Assembly: GCA_002049455.2 (NCBI GenBank)
Contig: KV918782.1
Coordinates: forward strand, 1-64,000
Direction of reading: 5' to 3'
Source of the DNA: Porphyra umbilicalis
Taxonomy: Eukaryota; Rhodophyta; Bangiophyceae; Bangiales; Bangiaceae
Length of the DNA stretch: 64,000 bases
Part shown: positions 1-10,224 of the stretch, piece after piece
How positions within the stretch are numbered: position 1 is the first letter of the stretch
How the letters are laid out: the number at the start of each line of letters is the position of its first letter
Translations under genes and position numbers: made by a program
The notes under the pieces: generated by a model
Seen by the model: only the letters and a program-made list of their open reading frames with translations
The model's database searches: none
Told to the model about the DNA's origin: nothing

Positions 1-422
1 AAACTTGTCCTGCCACGCCCCGACGATGTGGGCCCAGTAGTCGGTGCGCTGCGCATCTGTGGCGCATTCGACAGAAAAAATGGAGGGGAAACTGGCCAGC
101 AACGCAGGGCGGGCGCGCCCATCCGTTGTGGCCAAAACCAGGAGCGGCGTGCCGACGGGTACGTCCCGGAGCGCCGCCTCAAAAAAGCGCAGGTCCGTCG
201 AGTCCCCCGCCGACGGGTCGTACACCCACAAGTGCGCGTGGGGATGAAGAGCCCGGCCGGCGCGGCGCGCGTGGCGGCGGAAATCGTCTCTGCCAGCCGC
301 TGCTGGGGGGTGCGCGCACCAGCCCCGCGTGACAGCGACACAAAGCCCGCGTCATAGATCGGCATTGGTGTCAGCGCATGCAGAACCGCAGCTGCGACGG
401 TGCCTTCGTCGGCGGTCCTGCC
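1..422 (-). CDS. ATAD2/Yta7-like protein, second AAA domain (partial, runs off left edge)
   Basis: Read on the minus strand, this segment encodes the inactive-type second AAA domain of an ATAD2/Yta7 chromatin ATPase. It shows a run ending AAVLHALTPMPIYD, then AATRAAPAGLFIP, HLWVYDPSAGD, then LRFFEAALRDVPVGTPLLVLATTDG and a tail DAQRTDYWAHIVGAW. The order and spacing match the ATAD2 segment in which HALE, APSIVYVPH, LLQNIP and LLLATSD follow one another. The exon probably begins at 422, because a CCTAG acceptor lies just upstream and the open frame starts there. There is one apparent frame change near 240-246 within a run of four C (minus strand), explained by one missing C. The first AAA domain lies at 2797-4178 on the same strand, so both are probably one gene. 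The assignment rests on motif recall, not on a search. Confidence 0.62.
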
Positions 423-2796
423 CTAGGTGAACTTTTGGTTCGTTCTTGGCGACACATTGGCGACACACAGCGGTCGAGTGTCGCCAACGTGTCGCGCAGG
501 GGGGCTAACTGGGTCGGAGACGGGAGCACCATGGGAGCACGCCGGCAGCGGATAAGCATCCGGCCGTGCCGGATACGGAACAAACATAGGGAGCGTCCTG
601 TTCAATTGCCATTTTCCGCGGCAAAAGTTTGGATCTAGTATTCCATAAATCGATGACTGACACGCGACCAACAATCTCAGTCAAATGACATTGTGGATCA
701 CGCGACAGGAACGCGCCCACAGGACATATCTGCAGGTCACAAGCGCCACCCTGCGCCGCGGCCGCCGCCGCCGCCGCCGCGTCGAGCGCGTCGCGAGAAG
801 CGTCAAACAGGGCGGCGTCGGCGGTGGCGGCGTCGGCACCGGCGGCGGCGGCGGAGGCGCGATGCTGCACCAGCGGGTGCCCATTGGAGACGGCGGCCGT
901 CGCGGACGCGGGGGCCGGTGGGGGAGACGGGAGGGTGCCCCGCCGCCGCCGCCTCCCGCAGCAGCAGACGCCGCGTCGCCCCCCCCCCCCGCTCCCGCAC
1001 CCGCTCCAGCACCCGCACCCGCCCCCGCCCCCGCCGCGCCCGGCAGCTGCTGACACGCCTTCCGCGCGAGCAGGAGCACGAGCACCTGCCGCACCGCCGG
1101 CGTGCGGGCGGCGGCGCCGCCCGGCGCAATCAGCGTTCGCAGCAGCCTGTCGGTGACTGCGGGCACGCACAGCATCCACACGGGCGCCGTCGACGGCACC
1201 GCGTCGGCGGGGATGGGGGCCACCGCGCCCGCCCCCCACCCTCTCACCGGCGGCACCTTTCTCATCTCCCCCCCCTTCGCCCCAACTGCCGCCGACGAGG
1301 CCAGCCCCCCCCCCCCCCCCCCCCCCACCGCCGCCGACGAGGCAAGCCCCCCCCCCCGCCCGCCGCGTTGGGCGTGGTGCAAAAGCTGAGCGCAGCATCG
1401 TCAGCCACCGCCGCCGTCGCCCCGCCGTCGCCCGACGGCGGCCGGCCGCGCCGAGGCACCGTCGCCGAGTCGCCGCCGACAATTCGTTGCCCCCGTCGGC
1501 TGCCGCAGCGCCGCCCCGCGCGAGGTGCCTGTCGCCTTCGGGCGCGAAATCCGCGGCAGCTGCAGCGGCGCCGCCCCTTGCCGCCGCAGGCGCCCGCCCG
1601 CCACCCGGGGTCGACGCGGCGCCGGCGACGCCGCCCCCCCCCCCAGCCGCGCGCACCTCCTTGGCCGCCAAGACCACCGCCGCCGCCGCGTCGCTGTCGC
1701 CTCCCGCCGCCGCGGCTTGCCGCCGCCGCCGCCGAAACCGCGCACCCCCCCAGCACGTCCGCCTTCCCCCCCGCGCCGAAAACGCGGCAGCCGCGGCCGC
1801 CGACCGTCGCATCGCCGCCGCCCCTTGCCGCCGCCGCCGCCCTGTGGACTGGCGGCGGCGGCGACGACGCGTGGCGGCGGCGGCCGACGCCGCCGCAACG
1901 CACGACACCGCCGCGGCTTGCCGCCGCCGCCGCCGACACCGCGCACCCCCCCCGCACGTCCGCCACCCCCCGCGCGCCGACAACGCGGCAGCCGCGGCCG
2001 CCGACCGCCGCATCGCCGCCGCCCCTTGCCGCCGCCGCCGCCTTGTGCATTGGCGGCAGCGGCGGCGACGCGTGGCGGCGGCGGCCGACGCCGCCGCAAC
2101 GCCCGACACCGCCGCGGCTAGCCGCCGCCGCCGGCGAGACCGCGCACCCCCCCCGCACGTCCGCCCCCCGCGGCCCCCCCGCAGCGGGCGACCGCAGACG
2201 CGATCTCGCTCCTTGCAGCCGCCGCTGCTTGCCACCTTATCGCAGCCGGCTGCGGACCGCGCCGGCTTTCTGAGTCGCGTCCACCGCGCGGGCGGCGGGG
2301 GCGGGGGATGACCGCCGGCCGCCAGGGGTGCCTTTCGCGGCCGCCAGGGGTGCCCTTCGCGGCCGCCGATGGTGGCGGTTGGAGCCTCTCCCGCCCCCCC
2401 AAGTGCTCTGGGGGCATTTATGGTAGAAGATGTCACCGCCAACCAATCATATTGCTGGAAAAACAAGGATAAACGAGCAGAACAATGAGGACATGGCTCT
2501 TATCCAATGAAAATCGTCTCAGCGCACCTCGCCGCACGGCAAAAACACGGTCAGTGTCAGAGTCCTTCTGATACTGTCATCGCAGTGCGGCACCAGTCAA
2601 TCAGAGGCAGAATTCACCGGCACGATTGCTATGATAGACGGCGGAGGCCGGTCTGCTGCTGTCCTCACCATTCCGTGCTGACAGTGATCTCGCCTGAGTG
2701 CAACAGGGGCGAGGTCCCTCCTGAGTTTGTGGAATTGCATCATTTCAGTGATACACAAGCCTGGGACTTGGCCGTATCAGCTTGATTCTCGTTGTC
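423..2796. other. Low-complexity stretch between the two AAA segments
   Basis: This stretch separates two coding parts of the ATAD2-like gene. From about 730 to 2400 it is extremely GC-rich, made of GCC/GGC runs, C homopolymers and a minisatellite. All six frames stay open for hundreds of codons with proline-, arginine- or alanine-only composition, so open length means nothing here. A minus-strand piece at about 1050-1260 (RLLRTLIAPGG, VRQVLVLLLARKAC) has more protein-like composition and could be an exon, but I do not recognise it. The parts at 423-700 and 2410-2796 are closer to average composition and show no gene. Confidence 0.45.
1700..2170. repeat. Minisatellite, three units of about 200 bp
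   Basis: A unit starting CCGCCGCGGCT recurs at about 1707, 1909 and 2106. Each copy continues with a GCC run, an ACCGCGCACCCCCC block and GCACGTCCGCC. The copies differ by a few substitutions and by homopolymer length. The block lies in the putative intron or linker of the ATAD2-like gene. Confidence 0.75.
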
Positions 2797-4178
2797 TTAG
2801 CCGTTGGACATGCCATCCGATCCGAATAATTGTGTCGCAAGATCCCCGACTGGCCATTCCAAGTCGTAGGCTGCGGTTTCGATGGGGCACCACACTGTGT
2901 CGCCCTCAAATCGCTTGAAAGTAACCAAAGAAGCGCGATTGCAGAACCGCCGACGTTGTCGCATCCCCTCGTCCCCGTCAATAAGCAGTCGCTGGGGCAA
3001 AATGGGGAGGCCCGAGGCCAAGCCTCTGAATCCAGTGTCCGCGCCGCACCCAACCGCCGCTGCGGCGGCGCACCGCCCAGACACCGACCCGAGCCGCTGG
3101 ACGGGAAAGTGGCGAGTGAGAAACCCCCGCACGTCGGCCAGCGTCGGTGCCAGCAGCGGCGCCACGCGTTCGGGGAGCGGCCGCCGCAGCGGCGGCGGCG
3201 TCCCGAGTCGCGTGAACTGTTCGCGCCGGTAGAGGGTGCCCTGCCAGTCGACACGCACGGCGGCAGGATCGTCGGCAACCTCCTCAATCGAGTCGGGCCA
3301 CCCCGGAAACCGCTGCGCGAAGACGGTCGTGGCGGCGTCGTCACAGAGGCCCGCGAGCTCGGCCCCCGACCAGTCGTCGGTGTGGTCGGCGATCCAGGCC
3401 GCGTCCGCGGCGTCCACGGGCCCGCCTACCGCGGCGGCCGACACGCGCATGATGGCCGCGCGGCCGGCCGCGTCGGGGAGCCTAAAGCGCAGCTCCGTAC
3501 CAAACTGGCCGGGCCGACGAAACGCGGGATCGATCAGGTCGACACGGGACGTCGCCGCAACAACCAACACCCGGTCCCGCCGCCCCAACCCGTCCAAGAA
3601 CGCCAACAGCGTGGCGATCACGGGCATCGACTCTTGGCGCCCGCCGGTGCGCGTGGCCGCGAGCGCCTCAAACGCGTCGAAAAAAATGATGGACGGCTGC
3701 GCGGCGGTGGCGGCGACCATCACACGCCGGACGCACTGTTTGCCGTGGCCGACGCACTCGGAGAGGAGCTCGCCGCCATTGACGACCCACAGGGGCACCA
3801 CGGTGCCTCCATTGAGCGCCTTGGCACGGCCCGCCAGCAGGCGGACGGCCAGCGTCTTGCCCGTCCCGGTGGGGCCCGTCAACGAAACCCCATTCTTGGT
3901 CGCGGCCCCCGCCGCCCGTCGCGCGTCGGGCATCAGGAGCACGGAGAGGGCGACTTTGAGGGCGTCCCGTTGGCCGCTTGGCCGTCAAGCGCCTCCCATC
4001 CCGGAGTGGCGTCGGGCAGTTGCAGCGGCTCGGGCGGTGGCGTCGACGACCGTGGTGAGTCGGCCGTGCGGGTGCGGTGGCGCTGCCGTCGCTGCGGCGG
4101 TGGCTGCTCCTCCTCCTGGTGCTGTGGACGCGGAGGGGGCGGGCCAGCCAACAACGAACAAAAGGAACCATAATACAT
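2797..4178 (-). CDS. ATAD2/Yta7-like AAA ATPase, first AAA domain
   Basis: This is an AAA domain with Walker A GPTGTGKT (about 3856-3880), the Walker B region SIIFFDAFEAL (about 3672-3700) and the sensor/arginine-finger region DPAFRRPGQFG (about 3505-3530). A lid follows (WSGAELAGLCDDA), then an ATAD2-type tail with RREQF and APTLADVRGFLTRHFP. Family members use ATP hydrolysis to act on histones or chromatin in the nucleus. Two catalytic positions differ from the family: the Walker B glutamate is Ala, and the arginine-finger segment usually RPGRFD reads RPGQFG. Start ATG 4178 (MYYGSF) leads through a Pro/Gln-rich stretch into PGWEALDGQAA. The frame then changes near 3965 to DALKVALSVLLMPD, explained by one missing G in a GGG run. 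CDC48/NSF kin are the alternative, but the tail favours ATAD2. Confidence 0.7.
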
Positions 4179-4235
4179 CGCCGAGAGGTTCTGGGCGCCG
4201 CCCGTGGCAGGTGATCGGGGGGGGGGGGGGTGGTG

Positions 4236-4288
4236 GGCGGGGCCTCGGGCGGGGCCTCGGGCGGGGCCTCGGGCGGGGCCTCGGTGCG
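4236..4288. repeat. 12-bp GC-box-like tandem repeat
   Basis: The unit GGGCGGGGCCTC is repeated about four and a half times. It lies 60-110 bp upstream of the ATAD2-like start codon, inside its probable 5' leader. GC boxes can bind Sp1-like factors, but function here is only a guess. Confidence 0.7.
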
Positions 4289-4715
4289 CCTGCCACCCCG
4301 AGCGCCGGCACCTCGGCCGGCAGCGGGGGGGGGTGCACGCGGACGCACCCCTGCAGACGACAGCGGGGGGCGCCCAAGGCCGGCGGGGGCGGCCCGCCGG
4401 CCCCCCCTGCCCCGAGCGGGCGCGGCCGCGCCACCCACGCCGCGCCGACCAGCGTCGGGGGGGAGGGCACCCCATCGCCCGCGCGGTGGCCGCCGGCACC
4501 GTCATCTCGCGTGGCGCGCGGCTTGCCGACCATGTTGACAGGCAAGGGAGCCGCCGCCACACACAAAGGGGGGGGGGGGGGGGGGGGGGGGCGCCCGACC
4601 GACGCGGCCACGGGGGCAGTTGGTGTGTGTGGGGTGGGAGAAGAGGGTGTCACTATCTGGACCACCGAGCTGCCCGTCCCGTCTCTGCCCCGAGCCGCGG
4701 CGCCCACCAACCTTT

Positions 4716-4747
4716 TATAGGGGCTGGCGCCCGCGGGACGACCAATC
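4716..4747 (-). promoter_or_regulatory. TATA box and CCAAT-type box, probable ATAD2-like promoter
   Basis: On the minus strand, CCTATAAAAGG lies at about 4716-4726, and an ATTGG (reverse CCAAT) lies about 20 bp upstream at 4741-4747. This would give a leader of roughly 500 bases before the ATG at 4178. Poly-G (4567-4590) and the GC-box repeat lie within that leader. Confidence 0.45.
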
Positions 4748-4749
4748 AC

Positions 4750-5623
4750 GATGGGCTGACAGCCACCTCTCAGCAACAGCAATGCAGCCGTCCCCACCGC
4801 AGAAACCACAACCGCTTGTCTCGTGGGCCCTGTGGCAGACCCGTCCAGTGCACTGTCGCAGTCGGTGTTGTACCCCCCATATCGTACGCGCTGGGCGTCA
4901 CGTGACCACCGGTGCCGCGACGGAAGGGGATGGACGATCTCCCACTGTATTTATTGTTAGTCCGTAAAAAATAGAATCGGGTTGGGTGGCGTCAGTGCAT
5001 CCACTAATCAGCGTTTTTCTCACGCTTGTGGGCTGTTGACTCGGGCTTGGACACGACCTAAAGGAACAGACCGGTGCTTTGTCGTGAGATTGGCCCACTT
5101 TTGCAGACTCCTTGACACCCAGGCGTGCGGTTCCAGGGTGTATGTAGAGTTGCATCGGGCCAATGTGTAAGCATGTCAGACGCTGCCTACCCATTCCACT
5201 GGTCCACATCGGCTGTTCAGGGCGACCATGGATGGTTTTTGGATGTTGTCGAGATGACAAACTCGCAATTGCGCGCACACGTTTCCAGGTCAGCGCATCG
5301 CGAGCCCCCAAGCGACGCACGCTCGCCGTTGCAATAGGCGCGTCAGTGTTGTGGTCCCTCGCGCAGCACAGTGGCGAACCCACACCTGGAACGGCGTCTG
5401 TCTATGGGCGACGCGCTCCGAGTCGCACCGTGGCGCGCTGGCGTGTCGCCTGTGGTCGACTCATTGGGATTGGGCACACATTGTATTAATACGATGTAAC
5501 AAACCTCTGCTGACTGTCCTACAAAAAAGAAGATGCATCTCGCGTGTCGATCGTTCCTACCCCCCGCCCACCCAAAACGCACGACCGGTCGACCGAGGTG
5601 GGGCCGCGCCGGGACCGCCCGAC
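4750..5623. other. Intergenic, no gene seen
   Basis: This stretch separates the ATAD2-like promoter from the 3' end of the SET-domain reading frame. Composition is mixed and only short uninformative reading frames are present. I see no repeat or RNA gene in it. Confidence 0.5.
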
Positions 5624-6385
5624 CTATCGGTCAAACGCCTGCGGGGAGCTCCGTCCCGTGCCGGCGCGCGCCTTTTGCACAAACTTCCACTCAAAGTCGG
5701 ACCCATAGTCGACCAGCAGCTCCTCCCCAAACGCAACCGCCCGCGTCGTCACGAGGGTGAGGGTGTCGTCCCGGGTCAGGTCCTCCACCGCACGGATGTC
5801 CGTGTACCACTTCAACACCGCGTTGGGCCCCTCGGCCGCGGGTGATGGGGACCGCGCGGGACCCGGCGCGGGCGCGACCGGTGCCAGAGCACCCGCAGCA
5901 CTCGCATCACGCGCATCATGCGCTGGCGCGGCCGCTCCCCCCCCCCCCCCCCCCCCCCCCTGACACGCGCCGGCCGCCGCGTCGGCGGCGACACGCGCCG
6001 CGCCGATGACCGGTCCCCAGTGGTTGACAAACCCGAGCGCCGACCCGCCCAGGGGCACAACCCAAAACGGCTTGGCCCAGTGAGACATCTTGTGCCCGTT
6101 CAAGCGGCAGAGCTGGGGCGTCACACGCGCGTTTCCGCGCATCGGCCCGTAGAAGCGGTATTTGACTTGCTCGTACTGCGCCATCTGACAGTTGTGCCAC
6201 ACGACCGGACCCCACAAGGACCCGACGGTGTGTTGAACGCCAAAGCCATCCGGCCGGCTGACAAAGCAGCCGAGGCCCGCATCCGGTCCGGTCGAGACGC
6301 CAAGGCGGACGCCACAGGCAGACGCGTCGGCGGCGCGGAGAGACGCGATCGGAAAATCCTCAAAAAGAAACCGAAGGGCACGCCG
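5624..6385 (-). CDS. SET-domain segment in frame with the methyltransferase upstream
   Basis: Translation shows GPDAGLGCFVS near the start (N-SET, compare GLGxFA), then LGGSALGFVNHWGP, a roughly 60-residue Gly/Ala/Pro-rich insert, PNAVLKWYTDI, and finally GEELLVDYGSDFEW. SET histone-lysine methyltransferases carry the pairs NH...PN and ELxxDYG, which form the S-adenosylmethionine and substrate pseudoknot. Here both halves are present, but the insert splits the first motif and includes a homopolymer at 5939-5960. There is no ATG before the domain. The frame begins immediately after a TGA (6386-6388) that closes the methyltransferase frame, in the same phase. Either the SET domain is the C-terminus of that protein, reached past the TGA, or it is a relic. 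It ends with TAG at 5624. Confidence 0.62.
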   Translation of the reverse strand, partial: RRALRFLFEDFPIASLRAADASACGVRLGVSTGPDAGLGCFVSRPDGFGVQHTVGSLWGPVVWHNCQMAQYEQVKYRFYGPMRGNARVTPQLCRLNGHKMSHWAKPFWVVPLGGSALGFVNHWGPVIGAARVAADAAAGACQGGGGGGGGAAAPAHDARDASAAGALAPVAPAPGPARSPSPAAEGPNAVLKWYTDIRAVEDLTRDDTLTLVTTRAVAFGEELLVDYGSDFEWKFVQKARAGTGRSSPQAFDR

Positions 6386-8944
6386 TCACCTTCGCGGATG
6401 CGTGGCGTACATCGCCCCAATCTCCACGGGTGTCACCACGTCCGCGGCAGCAAGCGGGACGTACGCGGCCACGACGTGGTCCACAATGTGCCTCGGCAGC
6501 ACCGTGTGTGGCACCATCTCCGTCGCGGGCGGCTGCAAAATGCTGCGCCGCGCAGGCCGCATCGCCGGTGGCCGATCGTCGGAGAGCACGTTGCGGTCGA
6601 GCGCACCGACGGTGGTCGTGACAGCCGATGCCAGCGCCGCATCTCGCTTGCAAATTGCTCGACCGTCGTGCGACGAGGACAAAAAGCGGACAAAAGACGA
6701 GAAGACGCGTCGCTTGCCAAACCGCTCCGCCACGGGGTCCTTGTCACAGCTCCAACTGTGGCGCCGCGTCTGGATGCACGCGTCCGCCGTTGAAAAGGAG
6801 CCCGCAAATAGGTTCAACACGACGTCGCTCGGTTTGGTGAAGTGTCTAATGAGCTCGCACAAGAGGCTGACAGGCTTCTGCTCGGGGCGCAGGATGCCGT
6901 CGCCCGCATAGACGACCTCGCGACCCGTCGGCTGCGTCACATGGTTGTACACGTTGCTGTTGCCGGGCATACTCGACACGTCACTGTCAAACACGCGGTA
7001 GTTGACCATGCGGTGGCCGGCCAGCCCCGCGCCGCGCCGCGTCGCGTGTACGGCCACAAACATGTGCTTGGCGAGGGTGGTGGTGCTTCGCGGCGCGCCC
7101 GTCGGCGTCGAACAAATAGAGGCCACGGGGCCCGCGTCCACCGCCCACAGCGACTCGTTTGTCTTCGGGGCCTTGTACGATTCGAGCGTCTTGGACAGGT
7201 CCGAAACCTGGGAGAAGGAACACATGATGATGGCGTGGCCCCCCTGCCGAACACTGGACGTCGCAAAGTCACACAGCACCTCCCGGTCCGCGTCGTTAAA
7301 GACGTCGCGGTCACAGTTATCATTGCCAGCGACACGCCGCGTTTTCCACGGAATGTCCGTCAGCAGCAGCTGGACGCGCAACTGGAGGCGGGATACGGGG
7401 AAATTCCAAAAGTCAAGCTCGTACGTGCGGCACTCCTCTGCCAGAGCGCGGTCGACCACCTTGAAGGCGTCACGCTCCGCGTCGGTCAAGCCGGCCACCA
7501 GCCCGACAGATGTGTCTGTCGGTAGGGCCCCTTCCGGCGCGACGGGGGCACGCACAGGGTCGGCGGGGTCCGCCTCGACCAGCAAACGCAGCTGCTTCAG
7601 GTAGCTCGAAAGGACGGGCGCCAGCCCATCCACCAGCGTGCGCCGGGGTCGAAGGAAGGACGCGCCGCTCAAACTCCCAATGTCGGCGCGCATGGACAGC
7701 GGGTTGTAGGTGTTTGACCAAACGTCCTTGCCGTTGGAAACGGCAACGACGTGCTCGACAAAGCGAACGGCCGCTGTCCGAAACGCCCGATCCGCCAGCG
7801 GCAAAGCGTCCAGCCGCCGCAACGCAGCGGCGTCGACCACGGCAGGGTCCACCGAAGGCCGTTGCCCATGCCACAGGCGATGGCGACTCGCCAGGGGGGC
7901 GAACCCCAACCGGGCGTCGGTGATCGGCTCAAAACACACCTTCGTGGCGGACCACAACAGGTAGGGCGACAGCATGGTTTCACTGTCGGGGAACCCACAC
8001 AAGATTGCAAGCACGTCCCACGATCGCACGCACGCCATGATCTGCGCCTTGACGCGAAAGCCCCGCAGCTCGCGGTCGACGGTGCCGACAGGGTCGGGCG
8101 TCCGTCGCGGACGCGGTGTCGCACCGGCCACGATCGCCTTGGCCGCCTTGGTCTTTAGGGTGCCCCCCTGTCGAGCGACGCGGGAAGCACGACCGGGGGT
8201 GTTGCGCGCCGCCGGCGCCCCGTCCGCTGCACCCGCGCGCTGGGACGGGGCCTTGCCCGCACGCTTGGGCGTCGGCAGTGAGGGCCTCGTGTCATTGACG
8301 TCTTCGAGAAACGGGTGCGCCGCCGTCACGTCGCGCGCGAGTTGCGTAAACCACCAGAGCCGCTCCCACGGGGTCGCGTAGGGACCACACGGTGCCACAC
8401 GGCGCGCCGTGGTGGTCTTGTCGATCACACAGTACGCGGCAGTCTCGCACAGCGCCTGGGAGCGATCCACCGCCGCAGCGACAACAGCAGCGGAGAGCTT
8501 TGACGGGGCACCCGCAGCTGGAGCGGTCATCGCCGCGGCGCCGGCCGATGCAGCACGTCCCTCGTCTGCAACGTTTCGGGGCGCACTCGATGCCGCGCCG
8601 GCGGCCACCTTGTCCGTACCCGTGGCAACTCTGTCGACACCGCGCGCGGCCGCGGCACCGCGACTGACGCGGCGCACCTTTGTTGGCGGCGCGCCGTCGC
8701 CACCGTCGGGCGCACCGTCCACGGCGACCGACGCCACCCCGTCTCGATCGACGTCCATTGGCGCGTCAGAGCTGCCCTCGGCGGCGTCTGCGTCCTCCTC
8801 CTCGTCGGACGGGGATGGGGATGGCCCCTCACCCGAGCGCTGCCCTCGTATGGTGCGCTTGGGCGGTCCTTTCGCGAGCTTTGGGAGAGAGGGGCCCCCA
8901 AAGTTGCGCCACTGATGGGACACCAGGACAGGGCAGCGGAGCAT
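6386..8944 (-). CDS. Amino-DNA-methyltransferase (N6-adenine/N4-cytosine class) domain protein
   Basis: An 852-residue frame starts at ATG 8944. Residues 1-280 are basic and acidic low-complexity sequence (SPSDEEEDADA; several basic patches), as expected for a nuclear linker. A conserved-looking region follows (LWWFTQLARDV, FRVKAQIMACVRSWDVLAI). At about residue 530, LLLTDIPWK matches motif IV of amino-methyltransferases (D/N/S-P-P-Y/F/W, here DIPW). At about 711, KPVSLLCELIRHFTKP then VVLNLFAGSFSTADAC matches the target-recognition helix and motif I (FxGxG, here FAGSFST). The order IV then I is that of the beta-class N6_N4_Mtase fold. The second Pro of motif IV is missing, so activity is uncertain. 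Upstream a ParB-like frame and downstream a SET frame are in the same phase. Confidence 0.72.
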   Translation of the reverse strand: MLRCPVLVSHQWRNFGGPSLPKLAKGPPKRTIRGQRSGEGPSPSPSDEEEDADAAEGSSDAPMDVDRDGVASVAVDGAPDGGDGAPPTKVRRVSRGAAAARGVDRVATGTDKVAAGAASSAPRNVADEGRAASAGAAAMTAPAAGAPSKLSAAVVAAAVDRSQALCETAAYCVIDKTTTARRVAPCGPYATPWERLWWFTQLARDVTAAHPFLEDVNDTRPSLPTPKRAGKAPSQRAGAADGAPAARNTPGRASRVARQGGTLKTKAAKAIVAGATPRPRRTPDPVGTVDRELRGFRVKAQIMACVRSWDVLAILCGFPDSETMLSPYLLWSATKVCFEPITDARLGFAPLASRHRLWHGQRPSVDPAVVDAAALRRLDALPLADRAFRTAAVRFVEHVVAVSNGKDVWSNTYNPLSMRADIGSLSGASFLRPRRTLVDGLAPVLSSYLKQLRLLVEADPADPVRAPVAPEGALPTDTSVGLVAGLTDAERDAFKVVDRALAEECRTYELDFWNFPVSRLQLRVQLLLTDIPWKTRRVAGNDNCDRDVFNDADREVLCDFATSSVRQGGHAIIMCSFSQVSDLSKTLESYKAPKTNESLWAVDAGPVASICSTPTGAPRSTTTLAKHMFVAVHATRRGAGLAGHRMVNYRVFDSDVSSMPGNSNVYNHVTQPTGREVVYAGDGILRPEQKPVSLLCELIRHFTKPSDVVLNLFAGSFSTADACIQTRRHSWSCDKDPVAERFGKRRVFSSFVRFLSSSHDGRAICKRDAALASAVTTTVGALDRNVLSDDRPPAMRPARRSILQPPATEMVPHTVLPRHIVDHVVAAYVPLAAADVVTPVEIGAMYATHPRR

Positions 8945-9145
8945 GCTTCATGCAACCCGGGGCAGGCGGTCCGCCGGGCGGTCCGTAAACCTGACCCGGG
9001 AGCGCCCCCCTGCACTGGCGCCACCGCCACTACTGGCACGTGTGCCAGCCGTGGCCGGTTCCTCATCCGTTTCGGCGGGCCCGTCTGCGTCGACGAGCAC
9101 GTCGGCCTGATCATCGACGCTGCGGCCCAGGAACAGGAACAGCTC

Positions 9146-9994
9146 TCAGCACCGCGTGACGACGGGCGCAGCGCGCGCTTGCCGCGCTGCAGTCAGGTGG
9201 TCAGAAGTCCACGGCTTGATCGCCTGCAGGAGGCGGTACCACGTGTACGTGCGGTTCTTCGATATCCACTTGACGAGCCCCTCCTCCGTCGAGGCCCCGT
9301 CAGCTCTGCCCGCGCTGCGCAGAACCTCCTTGAGAGTCACTTTGCGGACGGGTATGTCGTCTTTCCTAACCAGGTCGTCCCGCACAAAGGTCATTGACAT
9401 GAAGAATTCGACAGACGCCATACGCAGGGTCCGCGCCATGGTCGTGTCCTTAATTGACGCCATGACCACGTGCGTCGCGTCGGTCGGGTTGGCCGTCTTT
9501 GCCTCTGTCGTGGGGGACCCGAGGACCAACCAGGGTACCCGCGTCCAGCCATCGGGGTAGCCCTCTCACGCCAGCTGCCGCTCATCCGCAAGCAGGCGGT
9601 GGTGGCCCTCGACAACGACGCCGTGGCGCTCGCCGCGAATGGCGAGACCTTGGATGGGGTGGGCGGCCAAGTCCTTCAGCGAGTCCGGCTCGATCTCGTC
9701 GACGTGATCCAGCACCACGGACCGACAGCGCGTCCCGTACCGGAAGAAGCCGACTTCAACCCACACTGTTGCGCGCACTGGGAGGGAGTCTGGTTCAACG
9801 TCAAGGGGGCTGCCCGTCACGTCGGTCATCAACGGCTGGGAGGTTGCCGCGGCAGGTGGCAGCGGCTGGACCACCCCCACCGGCAGCGGTTGGACAGCCG
9901 CCACGCCGTCACCACGTCGATGTGCTTGCGCACCCCCGCGTCCCGCCTCTGGCGCGTTGGTGGTCGCACCCCCGGCTGCTGGCGTTGTCCCCAT
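9146..9994 (-). CDS. ParB-like domain frame upstream of the methyltransferase
   Basis: ATG 9994 opens a frame with a Gly/Ala/Pro-rich start, then VWVEVGFFRYGTR, PDSLKDLAAHPIQGLAI and HGVVVEGHHRLLADE. The last matches the GHHR motif of ParB/Srx-type domains (a nuclease or CTPase fold in bacteria). An in-frame TGA at 9566-9568 is followed in the same phase by EGYPDGWTRVPWLVLG, which is what a ParB fold should show next (VPVxVL), and then by a helical region to a second TGA at 9146-9148. Between 9145 and 8949 the frame stays open, with one more TGA at 8948. No TAA or TAG and no frame shift occurs from 9994 to 5624. In phages and integrated elements ParB-like domains are often joined to DNA methyltransferases, which supports a common product here. 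Confidence 0.6.
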
Positions 9995-10095
9995 CGTCAC
10001 TGCCGCGACGCACACACACACCGCGTCCGGTCCGAGCCCGACGCACGTCGGCACCCCTCAACGGGCACACCCCACGCAGCCAGACATACACCTTG

Positions 10096-10104
10096 TATTT
10101 ATAG
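10096..10104 (-). promoter_or_regulatory. TATA box of the ParB-methyltransferase-SET gene
   Basis: On the minus strand, CCTATAAATAC lies about 105 bp upstream of ATG 9994 and just downstream of repeat array A. It is the only good TATA match near this start. Confidence 0.5.
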
Positions 10105-10224
10105 GCGTATCGCAGGGGGCACTGCGTGCGCAATGACGAGCAGTGCTGGTGCGCCAGGCGTACCAGTTGCCCACCGCAGCGAGCACGCCCACAGAGGGTT
10201 TGACGCCGGCGGTATGTTGGTGTT

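Noticed and set aside
505-2466. 653-codon open frame on the minus strand and equally long frames on the plus strand
   Set aside because: All frames are open because the sequence is almost only G and C. The residues are Arg/Ala/Gly or Pro runs with no motif. Treated as low-complexity DNA.
6350-6390. A mini-intron (GTGACG...TTTGAG) removing the TGA between the methyltransferase and SET frames
   Set aside because: It would be only 31 bp, too short for splicing, and not a multiple of three, so it would break the phase that is otherwise kept.
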